Assembly: GCF_002007565.1 (NCBI RefSeq)
Contig: NZ_CP015625.1
Span: forward strand, 1,922,001-1,986,000
Direction of reading: 5' to 3'
DNA length: 64,000 bases
From: Ditibartonella choladocola
GTDB lineage: Bacteria > Pseudomonadota > Alphaproteobacteria > Rhizobiales > Rhizobiaceae
The notes beneath the pieces were generated by a model. That model was given only the letters and a program-made list of their open reading frames with translations. It did no database searches and had not been told where the DNA came from. The position numbers were made by a program, and so were the translations under genes. Positions 27,555 through 37,449 of the stretch are shown in pieces. Every line of letters begins with the position of its first letter. Position 1 is the first letter of the stretch.

Positions 27555-28614
27555 AAGGTGAATATAGTTGACAGACAGGAATAGTCAACAAATATTTACA
27601 ACCTATGGTTTTATTTTTTAATATATCTCCCCACTCCAGACGACGCAGTTCGCTGTATAATTTTTTATTCCTCCGCGTTGTAATTTCGGCATTTTTCTCA
27701 CCACCGGAAGTGCAGATCGTATATTCCACTTTTCCGCTGGAGCGTTGAGGCCGTGACAGGATGCGACAATATTGCACATCGGGCTTTTCATGAGCGAAGG
27801 CAAGATAGCAGAATTTTTCGTCTTCAAAGGGCACGATCGCCTGTTTGGTAAGGCGATGTGTGCGCGAGCGTTCGACTCTTACAGAAAAATGGCACCAGTC
27901 CGGCGATTCGACCGGACAAGCAAATTCATGTGGACAAGGTGCAACAATATGGCCGCCTCTTTCAATTAACCTGTCACGTTGGCGGTTCAATCTTTTAAAA
28001 CCGGCAGGCGTACCCGGCTCAATGAGAAAAAGCATGTCTCCGGTCTTGTTCCATAGGCCATCAACAAGGTGATCCTGTATTTTTTCAGGAAGTTCATCCA
28101 GCACATAACTTGCTGTGACAAGATCGGCTTTGGCAAGATTTTCAAAAGCGGCAGAAGAAATATCCATATTCTGCCAATCTGTTGTTACATGTTTTGAAGC
28201 GGACGGGGCGCTATCGTCATGGACAAGGCTCGCTGAAAATAGCGCTTTCCCAAGCGAGATAATATCATGGCTCTGCTCGACAAGCGTTGCATGTCGAAGT
28301 GAAGGGAAAATCCGGCTTGCGGCAAAAACGGCCGTACCCGGTCCGCCGCCGACATCAAGCTGGCTTGACGGTGAAAAAGACGGGCAAATTTCTGTAACTT
28401 TATCGAGTGCCGAAAACACGGCCGCATAGGTCGCCGGAAAACGCGCTGCTATATAGCCGAATGCAGCATTCCTGTCGGCAATATGCATTTTCCCGTCAAG
28501 TATTTCATTGCGATAGCGTTGGGTGAGCCGGTGGGACGCTTTTTCAAGTTCGGCGGGATTTGTCTGTTGAAAAAGCTCGTCAAGCGCGTTTTTCAAATTG
28601 GCAGGAAGTTGCAT
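27541..28614 (-). CDS. Rsm22-like small ribosomal subunit methyltransferase family protein
   Basis: 357 residues. The S-adenosylmethionine fold begins at about residue 80 with SQLDVGGGPGTAVFAA, followed by ATLVEQSHDII and LVTASYVLDELPE; the C-terminal half has the family cysteine cluster CPHEFACPVESPDWCHFSVR. Rsm22 is required for assembly of mitochondrial small ribosomal subunits; the bacterial substrate is presumed rRNA. The Cys cluster may bind an Fe-S group or zinc. ATG at 28614, single gene, divergent from the choline transporter with only 96 bp between them. Confidence 0.85.
   Translation of the reverse strand: MQLPANLKNALDELFQQTNPAELEKASHRLTQRYRNEILDGKMHIADRNAAFGYIAARFPATYAAVFSALDKVTEICPSFSPSSQLDVGGGPGTAVFAASRIFPSLRHATLVEQSHDIISLGKALFSASLVHDDSAPSASKHVTTDWQNMDISSAAFENLAKADLVTASYVLDELPEKIQDHLVDGLWNKTGDMLFLIEPGTPAGFKRLNRQRDRLIERGGHIVAPCPHEFACPVESPDWCHFSVRVERSRTHRLTKQAIVPFEDEKFCYLAFAHEKPDVQYCRILSRPQRSSGKVEYTICTSGGEKNAEITTRRNKKLYSELRRLEWGDILKNKTIGCKYLLTIPVCQLYSPSPHK
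27561..27588 (-). promoter_or_regulatory. Promoter of the candidate small RNA
   Basis: Minus-strand TTGACT (27583-27588), 16-bp spacer, TATATT (27561-27566). It lies inside the 3' end of the Rsm22-like coding region and predicts a transcript start near 27554. Confidence 0.65.
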
Positions 28615-28710
28615 TGTGCGATTCCATAATAAAAGGCTTTTCTTGTGAACCTTATTTCATTCTTTATTGAAATAGTCTAACCCCGTCCTTAAGCTGGACA
28701 TTGTATAATC

Positions 28711-30528
28711 ATGGAGTTGCCGGAAATCTTGTCGGGCATTTTGAAACAAATAGCATTTCTTTTCCTAAGCTTGTTTCTGGCAGCGGGAACGGGATATGCA
28801 AGCGCGGATATAAACGAAGCTGAAACATGCAAAATTGTGCGCTTTGCCGATACCGGTTGGACAGATATTTCAGCCACAACCAGTATTGCCACCACACTTC
28901 TTAAAGCACTCGGCTATGATACCGAAACACGGATTTTATCCGTTCCTGTTACTTATGCCTCGCTTTCCAATGGCGATATTGATGTTTTTCTGGGTTATTG
29001 GAACCCGTCCATGACACCCGATTTCAAACCTTATCAGGACGATGGAAGTGTCGAGCTCCTCGGTTATAATCTGGAAGGGGCAAAATATACGCTGGCTGTG
29101 CCGCAATTTGTCTATGACAAAGGCTTGAAAAGCTTTGAAGATATAAAACGTTTCGGCCCTGAACTGGGTTATGCCATTTACGGGGTCGAACCGGGCAATG
29201 ACGGCAATCGCCTTATTCTTTCAATGCTTCATGATTCCGCTTTCGGGCTTACCGATTTCCATATTGTCGAAACCTCCGAACAGGCCATGCTTGCCGAAGT
29301 CGAAGCACGCATTCGGGAAAACCGCCCGATCGTATTCTTGGGGTGGGAACCACACCCGATGAATATGCGCTTCAAAATGGCCTATCTTTCCGGTGGTGAC
29401 CAATATTTCGGGAAAAATTTCGGCAATGCCAAAGTCGGCACCAATATTCGCAAGAATTATCGTCTGCAATGTCCCAATGTAACGCGTTTTCTCGGCAATC
29501 TCGTTTTCGATGTCGATATGGAAAACCACCTGATGGATCAAATCCTCGATCAGGGTGAAGACCCGGAAAATGCTGCCCATTCATGGCTTTTATCCAATAA
29601 AGAAAGGGTAAAAGGCTGGCTTTCGGGGGTGACGACCGTCAATGGGGGTAACGCTGTTGAAGCCGTTGACCACGCACTCGGCGCACCCGATGAAGAGACA
29701 AATACACACTATAAAATTCCGGTCGGAAAAACCGCAAATACGATCGTCGAGTTTTTGAAAGAGCATGGCGGGCTGGTTTTCACGGCTCTGCGTGTGGGTC
29801 TTGGCAGCCTGTTAAAAGCCACTCTGGCACTTCTATTGTGGCCAAATCCGCTTTTGTTGATTGCTATTTTATGTGTTCTTGCCTTCGCCATACAGAGAAA
29901 TTGGCGGGTTGTTGTGCTCACTGCACTGGGGTTTCTGTTCGTTATCAATCAGGGCTACTGGGTTGACACGATGGAAACAATAGCTCTGCTGTTCTGGTCG
30001 TGCATTCTTTGTATGGGAATTGGCGTGCCGGTCGGCATTGCCTGCGCCCATCGTCCGAAAATATATCGCGGGATCCAGCCCATTCTCGATCTCATGCAGA
30101 CATTGCCGACCTTTGTCTATCTGATACCGGCTATCATTTTTTTCCGCATCGGCATGGTACCGGGATTGATTGCAACCATTATCTTTGTGCTTCCTGCCCC
30201 CATAAGGCTCACCCAGCAAGGCATAGTCTCGACGCCAAAAGCCTTGATCGAGGCGGGTAAAGCATTCGGTTCCAACCGGCGGCAGATCTTATGGAAAATC
30301 GAATTTCCCCATGCTATGCCGGAAATACGTGCGGGCATGACGCAAACCATTATGCTTTCGCTTTCCATGGTGGTCATTGCAGCAACAGTTGGCGGCAATG
30401 GTCTGGGTGTCAAAGTCTATCGCGCATTGCAGCAGCATGATGCAGCTATGGGCTTTGAAGCCGGTTGCGTTATTGTGGTGGTCGCAATCGTACTTGACCG
30501 CCTGTTTCGACCGGGGAAGGCGCGCTAA
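28711..30528 (+). CDS. Choline/betaine ABC transporter, fused substrate-binding and permease protein
   Basis: A 605-residue fusion. A signal peptide (about 1-31) leads into a type II periplasmic binding domain that resembles ChoX: FADTGWTDISATTSIATTLL, GDIDVFLGYWNPSMTPD, GIYGVEPGNDGNR-type segment and FLGWEPHPMN, whose Trp and Asp residues form the aromatic choline cage. From about residue 340 come six membrane segments and the permease EAA loop (EAGKAFGSNRRQILWKIEFP). In rhizobia choX and choW are separate genes; here they are joined, resembling OpuA-type fusions. TAATG overlap with the ATPase gene shows coupling. Uptake of choline or glycine betaine is the likely role, for osmoprotection or phosphatidylcholine supply. 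Confidence 0.88.
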   Translation: MELPEILSGILKQIAFLFLSLFLAAGTGYASADINEAETCKIVRFADTGWTDISATTSIATTLLKALGYDTETRILSVPVTYASLSNGDIDVFLGYWNPSMTPDFKPYQDDGSVELLGYNLEGAKYTLAVPQFVYDKGLKSFEDIKRFGPELGYAIYGVEPGNDGNRLILSMLHDSAFGLTDFHIVETSEQAMLAEVEARIRENRPIVFLGWEPHPMNMRFKMAYLSGGDQYFGKNFGNAKVGTNIRKNYRLQCPNVTRFLGNLVFDVDMENHLMDQILDQGEDPENAAHSWLLSNKERVKGWLSGVTTVNGGNAVEAVDHALGAPDEETNTHYKIPVGKTANTIVEFLKEHGGLVFTALRVGLGSLLKATLALLLWPNPLLLIAILCVLAFAIQRNWRVVVLTALGFLFVINQGYWVDTMETIALLFWSCILCMGIGVPVGIACAHRPKIYRGIQPILDLMQTLPTFVYLIPAIIFFRIGMVPGLIATIIFVLPAPIRLTQQGIVSTPKALIEAGKAFGSNRRQILWKIEFPHAMPEIRAGMTQTIMLSLSMVVIAATVGGNGLGVKVYRALQQHDAAMGFEAGCVIVVVAIVLDRLFRPGKAR

Positions 30529-31568
30529 TGGCCAGAGTCATCATAGATCATGTGAGTGTGGTTTTCGGCAATCGTCAACAGCAGGCGCTCGATCTTGCAG
30601 ATCAGGGCGCATCACGGGCAGAAATCAAGGACAGAACCAATACAGTGCTTGGTGTGCATGAATGTTCGCTCGACATTGCCGAGGGTGAAACATTGGTCCT
30701 GATGGGGCTATCCGGTTCGGGAAAATCGACTTTGCTGCGCACGATCAACCGTTTGATAAAGCCGGTCGAGGGCAATATCTATGTTGGCGATGTCGGCAAT
30801 GAAATCAATGTCACCACCGCTTCGAGAGAAGAATTGCGCTATGTGCGCACGCGCCTTGTTTCCATGGTATTCCAGCAATTCGGCCTGTTTCCTTGGCGCA
30901 CGGTCGCCGATAATATCGGTTTTGGCCTTGAAGTGGCCGGCGTGCCCAAAAAACAACGTCAGGCGATTATTGCCGAACAGCTTGATCTGGTCGGATTGAA
31001 TGAATGGGCCAACCGCATGGTGACCGAGCTTTCCGGCGGTATGCAACAGAGAATCGGCCTTGCCCGTGCTTTTGCAACCGGCGCACCCGTTTTGTTGATG
31101 GACGAGCCGTTTTCAGCCCTTGATCCGCTCATTCGCAACCATTTACAGGACGAACTTCTGGAACTACAAAAGCGGCTCAATAAAACATTGATTTTTGTCA
31201 GCCATGATCTTGATGAAGCGATCAAAATGGGCAACCGCATTGCCATTATGGAAGACGGACGGATTTTGCAATGTGGAACAGCACAGGAAATTGTGCTATC
31301 GCCCGCCAATGAGCATGTCGCCAACTTTGTGCGCCACATCAACCCGTTGAGCTTTTTGACAGCAAGACAGGTCATGCGCCCCTATAATTATGAGAATGGC
31401 GATATTTCTGTTGCAGCCATGGCAAAACCTGATACGAGTTTACCTGATCTCATCAGTGTGTGTGACCGGAAAAACGGTGCCATTGGCGTGGCCGAAAATG
31501 GGCGTGTCATCGGCGTTATCACTGAGGAAGACATTATCCATCATCTGGCAGAGCATCAGAAACGGTGA
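30528..31568 (+). CDS. choV: Choline/betaine ABC transporter ATP-binding protein
   Basis: 346 residues; Walker A GLSGSGKST (about 65), Q-loop VFQQFGLFPWRTV, signature LSGGMQQRIGLA (about 170), Walker B VLLMDEPFSALDP and the switch His in VSHDLDEA. The C-terminal 70 residues resemble a reduced CBS-type regulatory tail, as in ProV/OpuAA/ChoV. N-terminal HVSVVFGNRQQQALDLADQG is typical of ChoV. The start codon shares its A with the stop of the fused binding/permease gene. Confidence 0.93.
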   Translation: MARVIIDHVSVVFGNRQQQALDLADQGASRAEIKDRTNTVLGVHECSLDIAEGETLVLMGLSGSGKSTLLRTINRLIKPVEGNIYVGDVGNEINVTTASREELRYVRTRLVSMVFQQFGLFPWRTVADNIGFGLEVAGVPKKQRQAIIAEQLDLVGLNEWANRMVTELSGGMQQRIGLARAFATGAPVLLMDEPFSALDPLIRNHLQDELLELQKRLNKTLIFVSHDLDEAIKMGNRIAIMEDGRILQCGTAQEIVLSPANEHVANFVRHINPLSFLTARQVMRPYNYENGDISVAAMAKPDTSLPDLISVCDRKNGAIGVAENGRVIGVITEEDIIHHLAEHQKR

Positions 31569-31580
31569 TAGGTTTGTTTT

Positions 31581-32396
31581 ATGAGTTTGGATATTACAAC
31601 AATTAGCGATGTTGAAGACCCGCGGCTTGCCCCCTATCGGGACATTCGTGAAAGAGACCTTGTCGGGCGCGAACATCATTTCATCGCCGAAGGCAAGGTG
31701 GTTCTGTCGGTTCTTTTAAGGTCGGAACGTTTTCAAGCCCGATCATTGCTGGTTGCTGCAGCCAAGCTTTTGGGGCTGATGCCGGTGCTCGACGCAACCA
31801 AACCCGCCTGCCCTATTTACTGTGTACCGCAGAAAATTATGGATGACATTGCCGGTTTTAATGTCCACCGCGGTATTCTGGGTATCGGAGAACGTATAAA
31901 GACGCCAACACTTGAAGAATTTTTGGCCAGTTTGCCGGAAAAAGCACTCGTTCCGGTGCTGTGCGGAATTTCCAACCACGATAATATGGGGTCGATCTTC
32001 CGGAACGCTGCCGCTTTTGCAGCTGACGGAATTATCATTGATAAAACCTGCTGTGATCCTCTTTATCGCAAAGCCATTCGCGTTTCGGTGGGAGCTGCAT
32101 TGAAAGTTCCCTATACCCAAGGTGAAGATATAAAAGAAATTCTCACAGCGCTCGAAAAAGCCGATTTCCGTATCTATTCGCTTTCGCCAGCCGCTTCAAA
32201 TTATTTGAAAGATGCGGAAGTTGCGAAAAGAACAGCTCTGGTTTTCGGTACTGAGGGCGAAGGTCTCCCCGATTTTGTCCTGAAGGATACCGAAACCTTG
32301 CGCATTCCCATTGCTTATGATTTCGATAGCCTGAATGTTGCTACGGCAACCGGACTTGCACTCGAACATTTTGCCGATTTTGACAAATTGAACTGA
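31581..32396 (+). CDS. SpoU/TrmH family RNA 2'-O-methyltransferase
   Basis: 271 residues. An N-terminal substrate-binding domain (residues 1-100) precedes the SPOUT domain with motif 1 ISNHDNMGSIFRNAAAF, motif 2 ALVFGTEGEGLPDFV and motif 3 LRIPIAYDFDSLNVATATGLA (quoted in part). It methylates a ribose in tRNA or rRNA; the exact target is not predictable. It starts 12 bp after choV, so it may be read through from the transporter operon. Convergent with mnmA across a 1-kb repeat-rich gap. Confidence 0.9.
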   Translation: MSLDITTISDVEDPRLAPYRDIRERDLVGREHHFIAEGKVVLSVLLRSERFQARSLLVAAAKLLGLMPVLDATKPACPIYCVPQKIMDDIAGFNVHRGILGIGERIKTPTLEEFLASLPEKALVPVLCGISNHDNMGSIFRNAAAFAADGIIIDKTCCDPLYRKAIRVSVGAALKVPYTQGEDIKEILTALEKADFRIYSLSPAASNYLKDAEVAKRTALVFGTEGEGLPDFVLKDTETLRIPIAYDFDSLNVATATGLALEHFADFDKLN

Positions 32397-32450
32397 CGAT
32401 CGCACATCTGGAAAACCTGACGCGGGGAAACTGCCGGACAGGAACGGATA

Positions 32451-32530
32451 GGTTCAAACAGGCTCAAACAGGCTCAAACAGGTTCAAACTGGTTCAAACA
32501 GGCTCAAGCAAGCTCAAACAGGCGCAGATA
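32451..32530. repeat. 10-bp tandem repeat, 7-8 units
   Basis: Units near GGTTCAAACA / GGCTCAAACA in strict 10-bp register. Confidence 0.9.
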
Positions 32531-32745
32531 AAACCGGATAGCTATTGTTCGGAAAATATCTATTGTCGCCTAATGCGCGCGATTTTTCAAAACCCCGATA
32601 ACAGTGCCGGCTTGTCAGGCTTTGATTGCAAGCCACAAAACTTCCGAAAAAATAGAAATGCGATACATAGCACCAGAAACACCAGACCATGGCATAACAA
32701 AATATTAGCCGCAAAAACATGGGCAAAAACGCGGTGCAGAAAGAC

Positions 32746-32836
32746 CTAGCGTAAAAAGACCTAGTGCAAAAAGACCTAGCGTAAAAAAAACTAGCGTAAA
32801 AAGACGTAGCGTAAAAAGATCTAGCGTAAAAAATAA
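32746..32836. repeat. 15-bp tandem repeat, 6 units
   Basis: Units near CCTAGCGTAAAAAGA, differing mainly at the first two bases; upstream AAATATTAGCCGC may be a decayed unit. Confidence 0.88.
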
Positions 32837-33154
32837 CACTGCCTGCCAAAGCCGGTTTTGCTACCTTCCGGACAATTCTCTCCCGAAGAGCGGATTCCAA
32901 TATCGCTTACGGGAGCGGGCAATGAAAATCGCTTCAGTGACAGAATTTTCAAGCTCAGCGCTTTGGCTCTACCTGCATTTGCCCCTATCTGCATTTCATT
33001 GATCGTCCGGATAGGAGAATTTGTTAAACCTGACAATTTTTAGCCGTCAGTTTATTAAAACCGCCACGGGGTGAGGCAAGAGGGGTTATCAAAAGCCGAC
33101 ACGGCAACCGGCCAGTCCGGTTTATAAAGAAAAGCCAACATATTAGTGCCCCCC

Positions 33155-33362
33155 GTTTAGCGACAATTGTTTGGCGACGCCCCCTGTTTAGCAACCCGCT
33201 GTTTAGCAACAATTGCTTAACGACGCCCCTTTTTAGCGTCCCCTGTTTAGCAACCCGCTGTTTAGCAACAATTGTTTAGCGACGCCCCTTTTTGGCGCCC
33301 CCCCTTTTTCGCGCCCCCCTGTTTAGCAACAATTGCTTAGCGACAATTGTTTAGCGACCATT
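33155..33362. repeat. Nested repeats: GTTTAGCAACAATTG blocks with a 59-bp period
   Basis: GTTTAGC[A/G]ACAATTG recurs at least six times, with GACGCCCC between blocks. A longer unit of 59 bp (33181 and 33240) contains two such blocks, so the array has a two-level structure. The rest of 32837-33154 and 33363-33444 holds no gene that I can support. Confidence 0.85.
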
Positions 33363-33444
33363 ACAAGCCGGAAAAGTACGCCGACTTAAAGCCCAACGTG
33401 CTACCAATTGTGCTTTATTGAATGAAAACGCGGCATTACCCTTT

Positions 33445-34641
33445 TCAGGCTGCGGTATCCTCACGCGATTTATTCAACAGGTTTTTGAGCATTGTCTCGG
33501 CGCGGGCATCACGTTCCGAACGGGTGATGAACCCACCACCAAGAACCCGCGCATCATTGGTTTCATTATCGTAAAGCACACAAGCCTGCCCAGGAGCCAC
33601 ACCTGTCTCGCCTTCCAGAAGGTCGACTGTGAGCGTACCATCATGATATTTCACAATAGCCGGACGTGGCGGGCGTGTCGAGCGTACTTTGGCGGCAACT
33701 TCAATCCCCTCTTCGGGGAAGTCATCAAGATTTTCATCACCAAGCCAATTGGTATCCCGCAAAAACAATTTGCGTGTTTCAAGTGCTTCTCTGGGGCCGA
33801 CAATGACACGCGAATTTTCCGCATCAAGATAGACTACATAAAGGGCTTCGCCGGTTGCAATGCCAATGCCGCGACGTTGACCGATGGTAAAATTGACGAT
33901 TCCGCTGTGGCGACCGAGAATGCGCCCGTCAATATGCACAATCTCGCCGGGGTTGGCAGCTTCGGGGCGCAATTTTGCGATCACATCCGAATAGCGCCCC
34001 TGTGGAACAAAGCAAATATCCTGACTGTCGTGCTTGGAGGCAACGGCAAGCCCCATTTCGGCAGCGATTTCCCGCACATGCGGTTTTGCAAGATCACCAA
34101 GCGGAAAACGCAAATAATCAATTTGTTCCTGCGTTGTGGCAAAGAGAAAATAGCTCTGGTCGCGATTGGCATCGACCGGCCGGTATAATGCACGATGTGC
34201 GCCATTCTGGCGGCTTCTGATATAGTGGCCGGTTGCCAAAGCATCTGCACCGAGATTTTGTGCCGTTACAAGCAAATCGGCGAATTTGACTGTCTGGTTA
34301 CAGGCAACGCACGGTATCGGCGTTTCACCATGGGCATAACTGTCAGCAAAAGGATTGATGACCGCCTCACGGAAGCGGGCTTCATAATCGAGCACATAAT
34401 GGGGAATGCCCAAAGTTTCCGACACCCGCCTTGCGTCTTCTATATCCTGTCCGGCACAGCACGAACCAACGCGGTGGGTTGCTGCACCATGATCGTAAAG
34501 TTGTAAAGTCACGCCGACAACGTCATAACCTTCTTTTTTCAACAAGCCTGCGACAACCGACGAATCGACGCCGCCCGACATGGCAACGACTACGCGTGTA
34601 TCCTCAGGGCGTTTTGGAAGATCTAGACTGTTGAGAGACAT
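33445..34641 (-). CDS. mnmA: tRNA-specific 2-thiouridylase
   Basis: 398 residues. It thiolates U34 of tRNAs for Lys, Glu and Gln. PP-loop [13 protein letters not shown] at residues 20-32; the catalytic cysteines lie in CVACNQ (about residue 115) and in QDICFVPQG (about 210). The central [18 protein letters not shown] segment and the C-terminal beta barrel with ARVLGGGFI complete the family. Start ATG 34641. Single gene, divergent from sciP. Confidence 0.96.
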   Translation of the reverse strand: MSLNSLDLPKRPEDTRVVVAMSGGVDSSVVAGLLKKEGYDVVGVTLQLYDHGAATHRVGSCCAGQDIEDARRVSETLGIPHYVLDYEARFREAVINPFADSYAHGETPIPCVACNQTVKFADLLVTAQNLGADALATGHYIRSRQNGAHRALYRPVDANRDQSYFLFATTQEQIDYLRFPLGDLAKPHVREIAAEMGLAVASKHDSQDICFVPQGRYSDVIAKLRPEAANPGEIVHIDGRILGRHSGIVNFTIGQRRGIGIATGEALYVVYLDAENSRVIVGPREALETRKLFLRDTNWLGDENLDDFPEEGIEVAAKVRSTRPPRPAIVKYHDGTLTVDLLEGETGVAPGQACVLYDNETNDARVLGGGFITRSERDARAETMLKNLLNKSREDTAA

Positions 34642-34983
34642 AACTCACCTTCTAACTTATTGACAGTTGCATGAAACTATATCGTGTTTTTATATACACA
34701 ACACAACCGCCATTCCGAAAAAGAGAATGCAAACAGGTCATTTTTTAAAAACCTGACTTGCCCAGTTTATAAAAAAACAAAAAAAAATAAAGTGGCGTTT
34801 TTAGTTCAAGTTTGTTTGATAGCCACGTTTTTTATATAAATAATTGTTTCTAAAGTGTTTTTTAAATTAAACACAATTTTGAGCCTGTGTATTTGTTAAA
34901 TTTTCGTTTCAGCCGGTTTAGCTCTTTTTTAAAGCTCCATGGTTATTGTCGCATCAGGTCCTTGAATAAGAGTAGAGAGTACA
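34642..34983. other. Divergent spacer between mnmA and sciP
   Basis: AT-rich, no gene. GTGTTT-N8-AAACAC (34855-34874) is a perfect inverted repeat with an AT core and could be a regulator site for sciP. The sciP ribosome site is GAGAGT before ATG 34984. Confidence 0.4.
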
Positions 34984-35259
34984 ATGACCGAGTTAGTAAG
35001 AACAAGAGTAAAATACGTTATTGGCCCAGATGGGAGTCCGCTTACGATCACCGACCTGCCGCCAAGCAATACAAGGCGCTGGGTTATCCGCCGCAAAGCC
35101 GAAGTTGTTGCCGCTGTAAGAGGTGGCCTGCTGAGTTTGGATGAAGCCTGCCAACGTTATACATTGACGGTGGAAGAATTTTTGTCCTGGCAATGCTCGA
35201 TTGATGAACACGGTCTTGCAGGTTTACGCACCACGCGTATCCAGCAGTACCGGCATTGA
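34984..35259 (+). CDS. sciP: CtrA inhibitor SciP (DUF1153)
   Basis: 91 residues: the DUF1153 family, with RVKYVIGPDGSPLTITDLPP at the N-terminus and a helix-turn-helix (RRKAEVVAAVRGGLLSLDEA, then YTLTVEEFLSWQ). In Caulobacter SciP binds CtrA and blocks its recruitment of RNA polymerase in G1. Its position 3 kb from ctrA and 5 kb from chpT keeps the regulatory set together. A strong terminator follows. ATG at 34984; an upstream in-frame start is not conserved. Confidence 0.93.
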   Translation: MTELVRTRVKYVIGPDGSPLTITDLPPSNTRRWVIRRKAEVVAAVRGGLLSLDEACQRYTLTVEEFLSWQCSIDEHGLAGLRTTRIQQYRH

Positions 35260-35295
35260 TAAAACGATGCCCCTTCTTGCCTTCAAGCGTCAATA

Positions 35296-35334
35296 AAACA
35301 ACCGTTTCTTGAATTTCAGGAAGCGGTTGTTTTA
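35296..35334 (+). terminator. sciP terminator
   Basis: AACAACCG...CGGTTGTT with an extended inner stem (TTCTTGA/TCAGGAA, one G-U), total about 16 bp and a three-base loop, then TTTTAT. Confidence 0.9.
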
Positions 35335-35540
35335 TATTCGGGCAAATTGATGGATGGCGAAAAAGAAAATATCCTGAAAAGAGACAGGAAGCGGCTTTCG
35401 TCAACTTATTTCAATCAAGCAAGCGGCAAGACAAAATGCATTCAAAAGCCGGGATGCATTTTAAAAGCCGAGATACATTGAAACAGAATCATTTGTTGTT
35501 CACACGCGCTTCGTTGAAGCCGGTTTTTTACTGTTTTTTT
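35335..35540. other. Spacer after sciP
   Basis: Nothing recognisable except a short duplication, AAAAGCCGGGATGCATT / AAAAGCCGAGATACATT (35444-35480). Confidence 0.35.
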
Positions 35541-35711
35541 CGGCTCCCGTCCGTTTTTCCGGCTCTCGTCTGTTTTTCCGGCTCCCGTCGGTTCTTCCGG
35601 CTCCCGTCTACTTTTCCGGCTCTCGTCCGTTCTTCCGGCTCCCGTCTGCTTTTCCGGCTCCCCTCCCTTTTTCCGACTCCCGTCCGTTCTTCCGGCTCCC
35701 GTCCGCTTTTG
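35541..35711. repeat. 19-bp tandem repeat, 9 units
   Basis: Nine units in exact 19-bp register near CGGCTCCCGTCCGTTCTTC. The longest clean short-unit array in the window. Because the unit is not a multiple of three, translated frames through it are not conserved. Confidence 0.95.
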
Positions 35712-35861
35712 CCTGATACTGAATATCCCAAGCCAATTTTGCCGTTGCTGTTTCTATCTGCCCACCTGTTTTACGGCTATGCGCCCGATCTTTTTATTTT
35801 TCACGCGCCCGATTTATTCTTTTTTCGCCAGACGAATAATGAAATCGGAATTTTCTGGAGT

Positions 35862-36050
35862 CTACCGGTCGCTTTCCACAATCTTTCCCGCGGCTTTACG
35901 GTCTCTTTCCAGCGTCTTTTCTGCATCGTTCCGGTCTCTTCGGATGGCTTTCGAGTGGCTTTCCCGCGGCTTTAAGGTCTCTTTCCAGCGTCTTTCCTGC
36001 ATCGTTCCGGTCTCTTCGGGTGTCTTTCCAGAGTCTTTCCGGCGAGTTTC
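35862..36050. repeat. Degenerate ~90-bp direct repeat, about two units
   Basis: TTTCCCGCGGCTTTA-GGTCTCTTTCCAGCGTC and TGCATCGTTCCGGTCTCTTCGG occur twice (from about 35887 and 35961). Continues the SciP/FliJ convergent gap. Confidence 0.7.
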
Positions 36051-37062
36051 CTGTTTTTGAAGCAATCCTCTAAAAATTCATTAGCTCGAACGGTTTATAT
36101 CGTTTTTCTTTTAGAATTTTCGTCTCGCGGTTTGATAATCTTTCGGTTCCAATTTCCCGCGCGCAAGCTTTAAGGAAGCCGGCTTGCTCGAAGATATAGC
36201 GGCAATAGGGAATTGCTTTTTTGAAAATCTACAGCGGGAAAACTTCGCCAAATGAATGTGCGTTCTCCTGTTTGCCGGTTAAATCCGGTTATAAAAAATA
36301 GCTTATGATTAAAAACTACAAAGCGGAATGGTGGCCTGACAATGTGTGACTACAATCCGGTGCGCGTGAATACAATTTGAGGGTTTGACCACAATTTTTT
36401 TGTGGGGGTGACTACAATTTTGGGTAATCCCTACCCGCAAAATAAACGGAAATAGAGTGGCCGGAAAAACCGGCCACTTCAAGACTGCCTTTTTATAGGC
36501 ACGGGAGAATAATTTTCAGCAATTTTCTAAATTTGTGTTCAAGCATCCGGCCGTGGCGGTGGCGCGCAAGGAGAAATTGTTATGTCCGGCCGGATTCGTT
36601 TTACCCGATATGGTTTTGTCGGCTTTCAACTTACGTCCAGTCCAAGTCCAAGCCATATTATGAAAATTGCGACACATACAGGCTTTCTTTGTCTCGTTTT
36701 CCGAAAATAACGCGACGATAACGGGAAAATAAGATACATATACTCAATTGCATAACAACTTTTCGTTGTAGACAAAACCGGTCTATTTATTTTAAAGTCC
36801 TATGCCTGTTCAGCGGCAACCGGCTATATTCATGGCTCGGCAAAAAGCGCGCAAAACCTGTCGCATCATAAACGCGATAGATAACGTAAACGCGATAGGT
36901 AACGTAAACGCGATAGGCAACGTAAACGCGATAGGCAGTGCTACTCTTCCCTCGGCTTATCTGGCATATCCCTTGACAGGTGTTGCATGAGACAACCGGT
37001 CTGTCGTCATTTGAACCGGCAGGCAGACCATGGCTTTTGTCAAAAAGCTTTTAACCGGAAAT
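36051..37062. repeat. Spacer with several small repeats, including an 18-bp array
   Basis: 36345-36425 has degenerate TGACTACAATTT-type units (about 20-35 bp apart). 36871-36942 has four 18-bp units near AACGCGATAGGCAACGTA. No gene was recognised; a frame at 36802-36990 is made of the repeat. Confidence 0.6.
36871..36942. repeat. 18-bp tandem repeat, 4 units
   Basis: Units near AACGCGATAGGCAACGTA; the last is truncated by divergence. Confidence 0.88.
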
Positions 37063-37449
37063 TCAGCCGATCATCGAACGGCTTTGAACAAAGACAACAT
37101 CTTCCTCAGGCAGTGTCTTGCCATCGCGTTCTTCCAAAGCCTGTGCACGTTCCAATTCGGCTTCCAGCTCATGCAACTTCATCTCGGCAGAAGCTTTCTG
37201 GATTTGCAAATCGCGAATCGAATTGATGAGGTTTTCACGCCGCTGACGGGCTGCGCGTGCAAAAGTAGGATAGGCAAAGTGATTGACATCAGTAATGCCG
37301 GATTTGCGTTCTTCATTGACGATCTGCGTTTCAAGCTCGCTTACCATACGATTGAACTCGCCCATCATCATGTCAAGTTGAGAAATCTGGCGACGTTTTT
37401 CGCGCACCTGAAACATTTTCAACCGAACCACACTTTCACGCGGTTTCAT
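37063..37449 (-). CDS. fliJ: FliJ-like flagellar export chaperone
   Basis: 128 residues, almost wholly predicted coiled coil (heptads through residues 10-115: RLKMFQVREKRRQISQLDMM, SIRDLQIQKASAEMKLHEL and so on). FliJ-type proteins link the flagellar ATPase FliI to the export gate. In relatives the gene sits near ctrA/sciP. The frame is open two codons further through a TTG, but ATG at 37449 has AAGGAG seven to eight bases before it. No other flagellar gene is in the window, so whether the organism is flagellate is not shown here. Confidence 0.8.
   Translation of the reverse strand: MKPRESVVRLKMFQVREKRRQISQLDMMMGEFNRMVSELETQIVNEERKSGITDVNHFAYPTFARAARQRRENLINSIRDLQIQKASAEMKLHELEAELERAQALEERDGKTLPEEDVVFVQSRSMIG

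Noticed and set aside
34855..34874. CtrA box upstream of sciP
   Set aside because: The palindrome GTGTTT...AAACAC contains TTAA motifs but not at the N7 spacing of the CtrA site.
35541..35711. CRISPR array
   Set aside because: The repeats here and elsewhere are contiguous with no spacers, and no cas genes are present in the window.
35436..35975. 179-codon frame downstream of sciP
   Set aside because: It runs through the 19-bp array and reads as Phe/Ser/Pro/Arg low-complexity; no homologous core.
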